Positions 20,984 through 30,640 are shown, numbered from the stretch's first letter. The stretch is DNA of 64,000 bases from Bryoerythrophyllum caledonicum (GCA_963971425.1 OZ020514.1:15505218-15569217); one strand, 5' to 3'. The notes: a model not told the origin generated them from the letters alone. Numbers and translations: made by a program.

Positions 20984-23900
20984 ATGCTCGCTATTTTGTT
21001 GCGCAGGTTGAGTAAGTTGAAGTGGCTATTTGGGCCTTGTATTAGTGAGGACGAGGCAGTCTGGCTCGATAATCGGGTACCGAATGCCACATTCGAGGCT
21101 CGTCCTGAATTGACCGAATGGGGCATTACCTGGAGGCTAGGGGAGGTGATTGAAATGGGAATCAACGGGAAGCACTTGGGCAAGAGTTTTCTTGGTGGAA
21201 ACCTTGTCGCCGTGATGGATATTATGGAAGATCCTGAGGACGACAACTGTATTCGACTCCTACTGAAGGTGAAGGTTCGAGTTGCCGACGACGACTCGGA
21301 GTCCTATGTTGTTCGAATTCGCTGGGCCCTCTGCTCACAGGAGCTCTGCACGTCAGCACAGGAGGTGGGCATGCAATTTACCGACTTGCACCTAGAGAGC
21401 CGCGCGGAATTGGTCGAATGCTTTATGCAGGCGAAGGACCAAAGAGTGGCACTCAATGGCGGATCTGAGGGAAATGGCAGACGTAAAGTTGCAAAGAAGC
21501 CTAGGGCCTCAAAAAAGGCTAGCAGTTCTGCGCTGACTGTTGTTGTTGTGGCACCTGATCCGGCTATGAAGAAGCGGGCGTCGAAGAAAACTGCGAAGGA
21601 GAAGACGGTGGCCGAAGCGTTGGTATGTCTGAACAACCTCTCATCCAATACCAACAGTAAGGAGGTCGAAGAGATGAACAACACGGTCGAGTAAGGATTA
21701 GGGCGTTGTTATCCGTTTGGGCAACAGGTTCTGCCAGTAAAGATTCATTCGTCAAAGATCCACCTTGCGCCCCATGGAATGGTCCATCGTGAACTCGTCG
21801 AAAGGCGCCTTGACCAGCTTCGAATCATCTACAAAGCTGTTGGTCCTTGGTGGGCAAAACCGCCACTATACTGCGTTCCTCTGCGTGCTCCACCAGGTTC
21901 TGCTCAAGATGGCAAGGAGTTAAAGGATATGGAACTTCTTCGCAGGAGCGTGCCGAAAATGATGGAGGACCAAGTTCATTTCGGCGGTCAAACGTACAAG
22001 TAGTATGATGAACCAAATTATCATTGGTTCATCATTGGTGGGCAGCACACATATACTGTGTGTAAGGAGCTCGGAGTGATGGAGGACCCCAAATCGTCGA
22101 AAGCTAAGTATTTCATGGAGTGGGACATTATCGTTCTCTGGTCGAATACTCAAGACGACCTGGTGAAAATTTCGAACCTCCTGAATGTTGATGTTGCCGA
22201 GAAGAAAGCGGAAGAGACCTACGTTCCCCAGCTTCGTAGAATGAGGGAGAGGTGGATTGAGCTTGGTCGCGTTGACAAGCTTCAAGACCATGCTGCCTGG
22301 AAGGTACTTTTAGTGCTCACTTGTTTGTTCATGCTCATCTTGTTGTTTGGCTTCAGTGTATCTGACCGTCGGCTGGCAGCCAACGGCCTTACATGTGTTG
22401 GAACCTGACTCTATTCATCGTGATTGTTGCAGGATTTTTGCAAGAATCACCTCACTGTGATTATGAGTAAGGCTAAAGACGTGGAGACCGAGAAGCTACC
22501 CCTTGTTTTCGTTCTTGATGATCTCTACAACAAGTGGCAAGTGGTTTTCACCGCTTGGCAGATGGGTCAATTAATTGGGGAGAACGGTCAACCTCCTCTT
22601 CAGATTCCACGAATGCCGCAGCGGGAGATCACGTACACGGACCTTTCGTACCTCGTCAACCTACGTGATGAGGACTCCATAAAGCTGGCTGAGGCGTTTC
22701 TGGATAAGAAGGTGTATATTAAGGTGAACGCAGGAAAGGAGAAGGGGGCTATTGGTGTGTCGATGAAGTCGTGGGTGAAAGATGTAAAGATGAACTACAT
22801 CATCAAAAACGAATTGATGCTGAAGTAACACGAGTATCCACTGAAGAAGCCTGGAGAGTCCGCATATGCCCCTTGGGCGTATGAGCAGTTTTCGTTGCTT
22901 GCCGCTAAGAAGGGTATCAACAATGAAACCCTTGATAACATCCGATGCGAATTGGAGCAGTCTGATGTTGGCTCAGCATTCCTGAAGGGGAGGAACAACG
23001 GGATTACTCCAACGACCAATGAGGCCCCGCCCAAGTTCTGGTCGGCAGTAAAGAAGTACGCCGTTCTTTGTGATGAGGATCTGGTTGATGAATTTGCTAT
23101 TCGCTTTGATGTTTGTGTTGCGAAGGGGCTTGTCAAACTGGTGAAGAAGATTGACGACAAAGGAGACGTGCAACTCGAGAAGGGAGCTCGCGAGATGATC
23201 GTTGTGTTTGGATTCGACGAAGCCGGGGAATCGATCTTTATAGGCAAAGACGGGCTCAAAGCAATTGTGCAGAGGGTGCTGCGAGTGAGTGATGATGAAC
23301 AGTCTCAGATTTTCGCTCCTACAATTCTTATTACCGATGACAACTCCAGTTTCCAAATCGAGTCGGAATGTCGCAGTTCGACAGGAATATGTGCCGTCCA
23401 CACAATTCGCTACCTCCTTGACAGTAGCCGGAAGTTCAAGTTGTCGGCCATGCACAACAGACCTCTGGCTAACGTCGGAATCCTCTACAACAAACCTAGT
23501 GATGAGCGTGAAAGATTCACCCAGTTCAAGAAGGTGACGGGACTGATGGAGCCTCTAAATCCTACCTATGACGACGCTGCTTCGCCCTCGTCCGAGAGCT
23601 GGTGTGGAGATGTGTGCAATCCATGCATGGGTTTGCTCACCGCAATATTGAGTCCCACCTTAGCGGTGAAGGAATCAAACCCGACTGTCTTCAATGCCTG
23701 GCGTGGTGGGAATGTCACAGCCTTGGCCTTGGTTGGTTTCCTTTACCCTTGTCGTGCTTGCTCTTTTTTTTTTGTCCTGCATTTTCTAGTTCTTGCCATT
23801 GCATGTCGTCGGCTGATAGCCAACAGTTTTCTGCAGCGGGTTTCTGACTTATCTTCTCGTATTTTTTCTCAGCGAGCGAAAGCAACTGTGATTGAGTTTG

Positions 23901-25960
23901 TGCGCGAGGAAGCTGACATTGCTATCGCGAAGGAGCGCGTTAAGAATATGTCGTTTCTCCCACAGCCGTCTGGTGTTTCTAATCGAATCACCTGGCCTCA
24001 GCCGTCGGATTCGACATTTGTTGCTACCCAGCTTGCACAGACTTCTGGGCCACCGCCAAAGGTTGTGGAAGACGATGAATTTTCTCGTCTTGCTCGGAAG
24101 GTTGTGGATGAGTTTGTGGTTCAATCTACCCAAGCATCCATGTCACGGAATTCGTTGGATGTGTATGATTTATCGGACGACCAGACATCTGATCATGATT
24201 ATGGGATAAATGAAGAGAAGACCAATCTTGACCATCTGATTACCCATATCGTCCAAGGACCTCAGTCATCCATGCCGGATGTTTTGCCTACAATAGTGGA
24301 AGAGGCGATGCGTTCCGGGTCTGTGGTCATCAATTTGACCGAGCAACCGCAAGTCGAAACAGTTGTCCGGACTGGCGTCTCATTTGTAGCGGGTACTAAT
24401 GCAAAGACTGTCCACCCGCCGAATCTCGCAACGGACCCTGCTGCCCGAAGATCGATTACTTGAGATTCTCGAGTGGTCCCGCCGGGACCTAAGAATGAAG
24501 TTCCCGTAATTTCAACGGGTACTGGCGTCTCTCTTGGAAGCCCAAAAGCAAAGAAGGCAAAGACTTCCAGCAAAACTTCATGGAAGAAGCGGGCGACGTC
24601 TCCATCGGCAAAGACGAAGGGTTCTGCTGCAAAGCGTGGTTCAAGAAGCAATTCTTCTTCCAGACCGAACACCCCAATGACCCCCGAAGGCAAAGATCTC
24701 CCAAACGAGTCCATGTCTCATGTCGTGGATCGCGCAGGCAATCCATCTGGAGGTTAGTTTTATAGTTAGCTTACTGTAGGTTCAGAATTTAGTGACCTAG
24801 CGTGCAACTAATTTTCTGAAATATTTATAAACCCATCATGATTCTGTGCTGGGATACCCTGCTAATTTTATATTTGATTTTCTGAATTATTCTCTGACCT
24901 TGTCTAATCTTCTGAGTCGGTTCGTCGGCTGGCAGCCGATAAGGGATCTAATGTCCTTTAATGGTCTTTCTTTAAATCAGCTGATCGGGGGACTAGTACT
25001 CATGTACTTGCTGCTTCTGGTGCAGTCGAGCAGGTTGGTGCAGATCGAGAATCCGAAGCGTTTGAGCACATGGTTCAGGTGGGTTTGACACCCCTTAAAG
25101 ATTACGTCCTTGTACTTGAATTGAATGGTTTGGTTCTCACGCATGGCGCTGACCGTGTTACAAAGTTCCGGCCTCACACCCAAGAATTTCTCAAGTACTG
25201 TGTTGATAATTTTACTGTCGTGATTTGGAGTTCCGAAAGTCCGGCTGGAGTGGGGATTCTTCTTAACGACCTGCAAGATCAGTTCAAATTCATTCTTCAA
25301 AGAATCAAACACGTCTTCGATAATACCCTTTGCGACGTAGCTCGGTATTCTATTGATGGCAAGAAGTTCTACCTGAAGAGGCTATCAACATTATTTCTTA
25401 GTTATGGGGATTTGATAGGGAAAGGAGCCAATAGCGCCAACACCCTCTTGATTGACGTTCATCCGTACTCGAACGTCAAGAATTCTCCATATAACGCCAT
25501 TCATCCCATACCCTACATTCTCACTTCAACTGAGACTGCCAAAGAGAGTAGGCAAGCCCTCTCGGTGATAACTTCCTTTCTGAGTGCGATGAAGGAAGTG
25601 GGCTGGACTGTACCCTTGTACACCTCAACTGTGGACCACCTTATCCTGGTGAAGAAGTTCGCCTTGCCCTTTCAAAGTGACAAGCATCGTCATCCTCGTC
25701 CTCAAGTTGCAAATCCGGAGTTGAATGATGGGCTCTCAGCGAGTGTAGACGTGGTCTTACCTGATGCTGCCGTCGTCTCTGATGTGCCTTCCGGCCGTAG
25801 GGTGACCTTTCTTGAACCTAAGCCTGTCGACCCTTATAAGACTCGGCTGGTAGCCGTCCCGGGGAACCCTCGGTTGCTTCCTGGAGAACCCGAATGGGAG
25901 CAGTTTCTTTGGTCCTTTCCAAGCGAGAAGCGTCGAAGGTCACTTCCAAGTAGACGTTAG
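20984..25960 (+). pseudogene. ParB-like GGQH protein with C-terminal FCP1-like domain (unit I), 4 exons, four in-frame stops
   Basis: Exons 20984-22303, 22433-23731, 23873-24752 and 24981-25960 join in frame to 1,493 codons. Order: unknown N-terminal domain with VRIRWALCSQELC; Lys/Arg-rich likely nuclear signals; a ParB/Srx-like region with VKIHSSKIHLAPHGMVHREL and, 130 residues on, WFIIGGQHTYTVCKELG; a long central region with no recognised domain; a Ser/Lys-rich linker; and an FCP1/NLI-like domain (VLVLELNGLVL, VVIWSS, KRLSTLF, LLIDVHP). GGQH is also kept in the second element. The HAD motif I aspartates are replaced (ELN for DxD). In-frame stops: TAA 21692, TAG 22001, TAA 22826, TGA 24461; otherwise open. 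The final TAG is matched by a stop at the same place in the second element, so it is genuine. All three introns contain the palindrome. Start codon uncertain. Confidence 0.7.
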
Positions 25961-25968
25961 ATCAATCC

Positions 25969-25985
25969 GTCGGCTGCCAGCCGAC
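25969..25985. repeat. Perfect 17-bp palindrome after the first FCP1-like stop
   Basis: Exact consensus, 8 nt after the TAG at 25,958-25,960. Confidence 0.9.
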
Positions 25986-26171
25986 GCTTAAATTCATTAC
26001 ATTTCTTTTCATGACATTCGTCATGACTATGGAATTATATTTTTTGTTCGCACATAGATATTATCTTTGTGTGAATGTTTACCCCTAATAAATATCGATT
26101 GTAATTATCTCAAGTTCCTATGCACTTCATGGGTTCTTAATTCATGCATCGTCATCCATTCATTTTTTCAG

Positions 26172-26885
26172 GTTGACTCTGGAGTTGGCGACGCAAGTGA
26201 GTGGTCTTTATCGCTCCGCGCCGGACCATCTGAGAAGGTCAATAAGTACTTCCTTGTCTTATCCTTGAACGATCTCTTAATGGCGCAAGGTGTTGGAGCC
26301 GACAGGAAATGGCATACCATCTTTCGGCCGATGCTGAAAGAGTTTCTCGAGTTCTGTGTTTCCAACTTCACTATGGCAGTTTGGAGTGACCAATCCAGCT
26401 CTTTTTTGAAGTTACAAATGATAGCTCTCGAGGGACAGTGTAGCATTGTTAGAGAAATTATACATCGTTTCCACAACAGTTTCTGCGACACAGCGGCGAC
26501 ATCGTTCAACGGTCAAACTCTATATATTCGAAGGCTTTCTACTCTGTTTTTGCATCCGTCCGGCCTGTTAGGCACTGGAGCGAATAGCCTAAACACTCTT
26601 CTTCTCGACTGCTGTCGTTTTGCTAATGTCCGGAACAGTCCCCTCAATGTCATGCATCCCCTGACGTTCGATCTGACTTCGAAGGAGACCCTGAAGAATG
26701 TCGTTCTTCCTACTGTTGTTCAGTTCCTTTCCGGTTTGGTTTCTTCGGGATTGCCTGTTCCTGAGTATGTTTGTGAGAAAATCGATTCGACCGGATATCC
26801 TAGACTCTGGCCCGATGACCCAAAGTGGGCGGAATACGTCGAAGCTTATCCCAGCTTGATGCGTCTTAGTATTTCTTCCTCTTAG
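26172..26885 (+). CDS. FCP1/NLI-like pseudophosphatase unit II
   Basis: Open frame beginning after a clear acceptor (TTTTTTCAG, 26,163-26,171) and ending TAG 26,883-26,885. Contains FLVLSLNDLLMAQ (motif I with both Asp replaced), RPMLKEFLEFC, MAVWSDQ, RRLSTLF and LLLDCCRFANVRNSPLNVMH, the same order as unit I. It has no start codon of its own near the domain, so it is probably a terminal exon of a longer transcript. The matching unit in the second element (37.9-38.4 kb) also ends in a stop followed 9 nt later by the palindrome. Catalytic phosphatase activity is unlikely; peptide or CTD binding is a possible role. Confidence 0.6.
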   Translation, partial: VDSGVGDASEWSLSLRAGPSEKVNKYFLVLSLNDLLMAQGVGADRKWHTIFRPMLKEFLEFCVSNFTMAVWSDQSSSFLKLQMIALEGQCSIVREIIHRFHNSFCDTAATSFNGQTLYIRRLSTLFLHPSGLLGTGANSLNTLLLDCCRFANVRNSPLNVMHPLTFDLTSKETLKNVVLPTVVQFLSGLVSSGLPVPEYVCEKIDSTGYPRLWPDDPKWAEYVEAYPSLMRLSISSS

Positions 26886-26894
26886 GATTGTAGC

Positions 26895-26911
26895 GTCGGC
26901 TGGCAGCCGAC
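26895..26911. repeat. Perfect 17-bp palindrome after the second FCP1-like stop
   Basis: Exact consensus, 9 nt after the TAG at 26,883-26,885. Its counterpart at 37,765 is also 9 nt after the matching stop. Confidence 0.9.
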
Positions 26912-27053
26912 GCCCTCGAATGTTCATTTTGTCAGACCTTTCTTGACTTGCTGTAAATACAATTTTTGGGTAATAAAGCTCTTTTGTTTTTTGAACAATT
27001 ATTTGTGATTGGTGCCTCACTGAATCTATGCATGTCTGCTTTATTGACTTCAG

Positions 27054-28253
27054 ATGCAAAATTTATTCCTTGAAGTCGGAGTTCCTGGGGATATTTCGCA
27101 CCAATTTGCAGTTGCGACTGATCTAAGAGACGTTGACTTGACGGATATCTCCCCGCGCTTCAGCTGCTTTCACTCATTGTTGGGAGATTATGAGAGACTA
27201 GAGCATCAAGAATTACCTGTTGCGGCAAGCGGTCTTGGATTTCATGTCGATTCTGGCCAATGTTCACTTCAGCGTGTCGGAGAGCCTGTTGTTGTAATCA
27301 AACCTGTTGTCGTAGTTGAGATCGTGTCACCGATGCATCCTGGGAATATCGCTGTCGCTTCTGGCTCCACCCGCTGTCACATTGAGGTGGTAGACACCGA
27401 CGATTTAGTTTCTGATGGTGCTTGTCCTATCGATGTCAATGTTGTCGGCTCCAAGCCGACACTTTCGTCTGCTTCAGATCCAACTGCCGACCTCAACTCC
27501 GATTTGGTTCACAGGAACATTCAGGTGGGTCCTTCAAGCTACTACCTCGTCCTTGAACTAAGGGGGCTTCTCTTCGCCGAAAGTTTTGTTTGTCGTGGCA
27601 ATGCTAAGAAGAAGAGCTTTTATCAGAAATCCAGGCCTGGGCTTCGAGAGTTCCTTGCTTTCTGCCAGTCGTCCTTTTCGTTGGCCTTTTGGTCAACCGA
27701 TAATTCCAGAGCGATCCATCGACACATGGATCACTTGTTTGAAGTTTTCCCTCACTTGCGAAAGAACACAAAAGTGTTGGGCACTACGTACTGTGATTCC
27801 TCTGCGGCCAAGAATCCCTCGACTTTAGCTGCGCCGCTGCTGAAGAGGTTAGCCCGAATGTTTTCTGATAGACGCATTTTAATCGGGCCTGATGCAAATG
27901 AGCGGAACACGCTTCTCGTTGATCCCTTTCCTCTCCAGAATATCCTCAATAGCCCCAATAATACTGTTCATCCTTCTCTATTTAAGTATAATATTCCGGA
28001 GATCTCAGTTCCCGGGATGGAGCCTTATCTATTGAGTGCGTTAGTTCCCTTTCTCTCGGGACTTTTGAAGTCTCGAGTCAATGTTCAGGAGTATTGCCAT
28101 GCAAATTGGGAATTTGGAACTTCTCAACTTTACCCTGGGTCGTTTCAACATCAAAAGTACAGGGAGGTCATCTATCCCCAGGCCTTGGGTTTCGACGCTC
28201 CATACTGTCCCGATGAATTGGAATCGAAGCTGTTAATAACCTACTCGATCTAA
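27054..28253 (+). CDS. FCP1/NLI-like pseudophosphatase unit III
   Basis: Frame of 399 residues from ATG 27,054, which directly follows an acceptor-like TGACTTCAG, to TAA 28,253. About 155 residues of unrecognised sequence precede the domain: YYLVLELRGLLFAE, RPGLREFLAFC, LAFWSTD, KRLARMF and NTLLVDPFPLQN. Motif I is ELR instead of DxD. The palindrome at 27444 lies in the frame, just before HRNIQ-GTGGGT, where a splice site is possible, so the first part could include an intron. The second element has the matching unit at 37.1-37.4 kb with a palindrome at the equivalent place (37,293). Confidence 0.6.
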   Translation: MQNLFLEVGVPGDISHQFAVATDLRDVDLTDISPRFSCFHSLLGDYERLEHQELPVAASGLGFHVDSGQCSLQRVGEPVVVIKPVVVVEIVSPMHPGNIAVASGSTRCHIEVVDTDDLVSDGACPIDVNVVGSKPTLSSASDPTADLNSDLVHRNIQVGPSSYYLVLELRGLLFAESFVCRGNAKKKSFYQKSRPGLREFLAFCQSSFSLAFWSTDNSRAIHRHMDHLFEVFPHLRKNTKVLGTTYCDSSAAKNPSTLAAPLLKRLARMFSDRRILIGPDANERNTLLVDPFPLQNILNSPNNTVHPSLFKYNIPEISVPGMEPYLLSALVPFLSGLLKSRVNVQEYCHANWEFGTSQLYPGSFQHQKYREVIYPQALGFDAPYCPDELESKLLITYSI

Positions 28254-28465
28254 GTATTCATCTATTCTAGAATGGGCTTTTTCGAGTTTCTATTCCTCTT
28301 TATTGCTACAAACAATCAGAAACTGATCCTTCTTTCCTTGTAATTTCTTAAGTTTTGTGATTTTATGATATATTTTCAAATTCCAGCTTTCCTGTGTGTA
28401 TGTATTGCCTTTATCACATGTCTGTGCGTCATCTCTGATGATGGTCATGTGCTTTGTTATGCCCC

Positions 28466-28482
28466 GTCGGCTGGCAGCCGAC
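28466..28482. repeat. Perfect 17-bp palindrome between FCP1-like units III and IV
   Basis: Exact consensus, about 67 nt before the acceptor of the fourth FCP1-like exon. Confidence 0.9.
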
Positions 28483-28549
28483 GGTACAGTGTTTTCATCT
28501 TTCCGTAATATTCGGCATCATGACGATTGTCTTCTTTTTGATTTTCCAG

Positions 28550-29227
28550 GGGTCATCCTTTTATTTCAAATGCTTATATGGAACCCCTTCACCGTATCGA
28601 AAGTGTGTTGTCCTCTGTGTCAATGGGCTCCTTTGCTTTGTAAAACCGCGTGTGCCAATTTTTGGTTCTTGCACTTGTAAGAATATTGTTCGCCGGCCGG
28701 GCCTGAAGAAACTTTTTGATATGTTGCTCCCTTGCTATAACGTCGCGCTTAGGTCAACGTTGCCGATGGAGGAGTTACAACTTGTCTTGCGGCATATTCT
28801 TCCGGTTGGTGTTATAGATAGGCTGTCATTTGTCTATAGCAGACGTGACTTAGCGCAGAACAAAAATTTTCCTTGGAGTTACAAAACGATGTCTATTCTT
28901 TCTAAGAAGAATCATTCGCGTTCTGTCTGCCTGCCTCATCAAGTTCTGTTCGTGGATGTGAACCCAAGGTCTCTCAGGAAAAATCCCGACAACATTTGTT
29001 ATATTCCCTGGCCGTTTCAGGGTCATTTGAGCCTTCGAGACAATGACCATGTTATTCCTAATGTGGTGACTGACATCCTTCCCTTCATCCATTCGCTCCA
29101 CAGATTTTCAAGCGTGCCTGAATATTTGGAGCAAGCACATCGACCTAGTCAGTCTCATTGGGCGGTTTCAAAGGCGCGTGAGTGTGGGCGCACAGTTGTC
29201 CGATGGGACGAAATCGAATGGTACTAG
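28550..29227 (+). CDS. FCP1/NLI-like pseudophosphatase unit IV
   Basis: Frame begins after the acceptor ATTTTCCAG (28,541-28,549) and ends TAG 29,225-29,227. Contains CVVLCVNGLLCFV (motif I with C and N in place of the Asp residues), RRPGLKKLFDML, ALRSTL and VLFVDVNPRSLRKN, and lacks a nearby start codon. It is the most divergent of the four units. A palindrome (TTCGGCTGCCAGCCAAT) starts 9 nt after the stop. The second element retains about 70 codons of it at 36.24-36.45 kb. Probably another terminal exon or the last gene of the block. Confidence 0.55.
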   Translation, partial: GSSFYFKCLYGTPSPYRKCVVLCVNGLLCFVKPRVPIFGSCTCKNIVRRPGLKKLFDMLLPCYNVALRSTLPMEELQLVLRHILPVGVIDRLSFVYSRRDLAQNKNFPWSYKTMSILSKKNHSRSVCLPHQVLFVDVNPRSLRKNPDNICYIPWPFQGHLSLRDNDHVIPNVVTDILPFIHSLHRFSSVPEYLEQAHRPSQSHWAVSKARECGRTVVRWDEIEWY

Positions 29228-29638
29228 GTCTTCTCCTTCGGCTGCCAGCCAATGGTCTTCAAATTAGTTTTTGTCCGTGAGTTTAAGGATGCATTTTGTA
29301 AAGTTCATGAAAGTGAACATTTGTGTTGTATAATTTGATTTTGAAGGTTCATGTACTAGTCATTAGTTTCTGTTCAACTTTATTACAGGATGGTTTCTTC
29401 TAGGAAGTTGTATTTGTTTGTTCTCGAGATGTTCACCTTATCCTGGTTGGCTGCCAGCCGACACTGTAATTTGTTCTGATCAATAAACCTCTCTTTTTTG
29501 CAACTGGTATATGTTATTTTGGGACATCGGATTTGTCGATTGTGTTTTTCTTGCTTTATTACTTTTGGCCTCTGCTGCCCGCCGACTAAGTTTTTTCTCA
29601 GTGACTTGTTTTTGACTCTTTTTATTTCTGGACTTTGT

Positions 29639-29666
29639 TTTGTCCATATTTAGTTAAATATCCGTT
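29639..29666 (-). repeat. Right terminal inverted repeat
   Basis: Exact reverse complement of 12,923-12,950, followed directly by CAAT (29,667-29,670). Outside the repeats the two flanks differ, as expected for element ends. Confidence 0.9.
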
Positions 29667-29670
29667 CAAT

Positions 29671-30640
29671 ACAATATTTTGTTCCTGTAATAACTATTAC
29701 AAAGGAAGAAAAGATATAGAAATTACAATTAATAACAGTGAATAAAATACCTTACAGAAGATTTAACTTGTAAGCGATGCCTTGCAAAAGAGAATTATTG
29801 AAGACAAAATATTTGAAGAGAAGGAGGGGGTGGGCTAAACAATGCTTGCTAGACACCCTGTATGAGTTTTTGCAATTGAATTTCGATTTGTTTTATTCCA
29901 AAATTAAAAAAATTAAAAAGAAACAAAACGAAGAAAAAAAAGATAAAAAACTCTAATTATGATGGCCACTACAATCAACAGGGGCGGGGTCACCTAGAAG
30001 GGGCTGGAATTAGTAGTAGATCTACAAAAAAAAAGGAATCGGGGTAGAGGGGGGAAATTTTGTAACTAGCCCTGAGGGCATGTGCATGCACAAATTCACA
30101 ATTTGGGCCTTGTCGGGTGAGTCCTGCCGCGGGTTGACACAACCTGGCGAGCACCCCTATCTAAATCAAGTGCGCGTGCTTAACGCCAGGTAATATTAAG
30201 CGAGTGGCCGGAGGTCGTTGGTTTTGAACTTCGAAGCTGCCCGCCTAGCCTCGCCAGTAAGTGCGAGTCGAAATAGGGGGAGCGCGTGTCTGCTCGCCTA
30301 CTCTGCTGCCCGGCGAGCCTTTTCTGCAGGAGCCTCACATCTCCGCCCGATACTCTGCCTAGTACCCTAATGGCGGGTTGGAGGTGTAGAGTCGGGACGT
30401 AGACGAGTCAATCGACAGAAGTTCATTAAAACGAAATGGAGTTTCTCATTATATTAGCAATTTCATGCAAGTTTGCAACTCTAATTCAGCAGGCTCTTCA
30501 TAAATTGCATTTTAAATTTCATTTCGACTTGCAGAACACCGCCAAAGTAATGAATTTATTCATGAAATGAAAATTTTCAATGAGCCTACAATGGAACAAG
30601 CCCCCGGAACTATACAAAACTCTCACTTTTTTCTGACTGA
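29671..30640. other. Right flank of the large element; no gene
   Basis: No supported frame. 30,210-30,242 is the inverted match to 9751-9785 (GAACTTCGAAGCTGCC core). 29,880-30,060 is A-rich with weak G-rich stretches. Confidence 0.4.

Larger units (their letters stand above)
13154..29586. repeat. Dispersed 17-bp palindrome family, copy 1
   Basis: Consensus GTCGGCTGGCAGCCGAC (or with central GCC): two 7-nt complementary arms around a 3-nt loop. Starts of copies: 13154 (degenerate), 13321, 13552, 13743, 14952, 15120, 16121, 17393, 18410, 19278, 20816, 20937, 22368, 23808, 24924, 25969, 26895, 27444, 28466, 29237, 29446, 29570 (degenerate); half sites lie near 20,749-20,777. Perfect copies: 13743, 15120, 18410, 25969, 26895, 28466. 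Introns hold 16121, 17393, 22368, 23808 and 24924. Sites 15120, 25969, 26895 and 29237 follow stop codons by 8-13 nt. The family is absent from RAD54, the Gypsy element and the MULE. Confidence 0.92.
12923..29666. mobile_element. 16.7-kb TIR DNA element carrying DUF7869-type, ParB-like and FCP1-like genes (copy 1)
   Basis: Bounded by a perfect 28-bp inverted repeat (12,923-12,950 and 29,639-29,666, starting AACGGATATT) and flanked by CAAT on both sides. Two divergent gene blocks occupy it: a minus-strand block (14.2-19.2 kb) with a DDE-type transposase-like gene and a small acidic gene, and a plus-strand block (21.0-29.2 kb) with a ParB-like/FCP1-like gene and three further FCP1-like units. 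About 22 copies of a 17-bp palindrome lie only inside it. An inverted, truncated relative lies at 35.9-48.4 kb. The 4-bp duplication recalls Sola or Academ superfamilies, but I cannot assign it. Several in-frame stops mean this copy may be non-autonomous. Confidence 0.85.

Noticed and set aside
25840-25860. ACTCGGCTGGTAGCCGTCC in FCP1-like unit I as a further palindrome copy
   Set aside because: The arms only partly pair and it encodes well-aligned residues; counted as coincidence.
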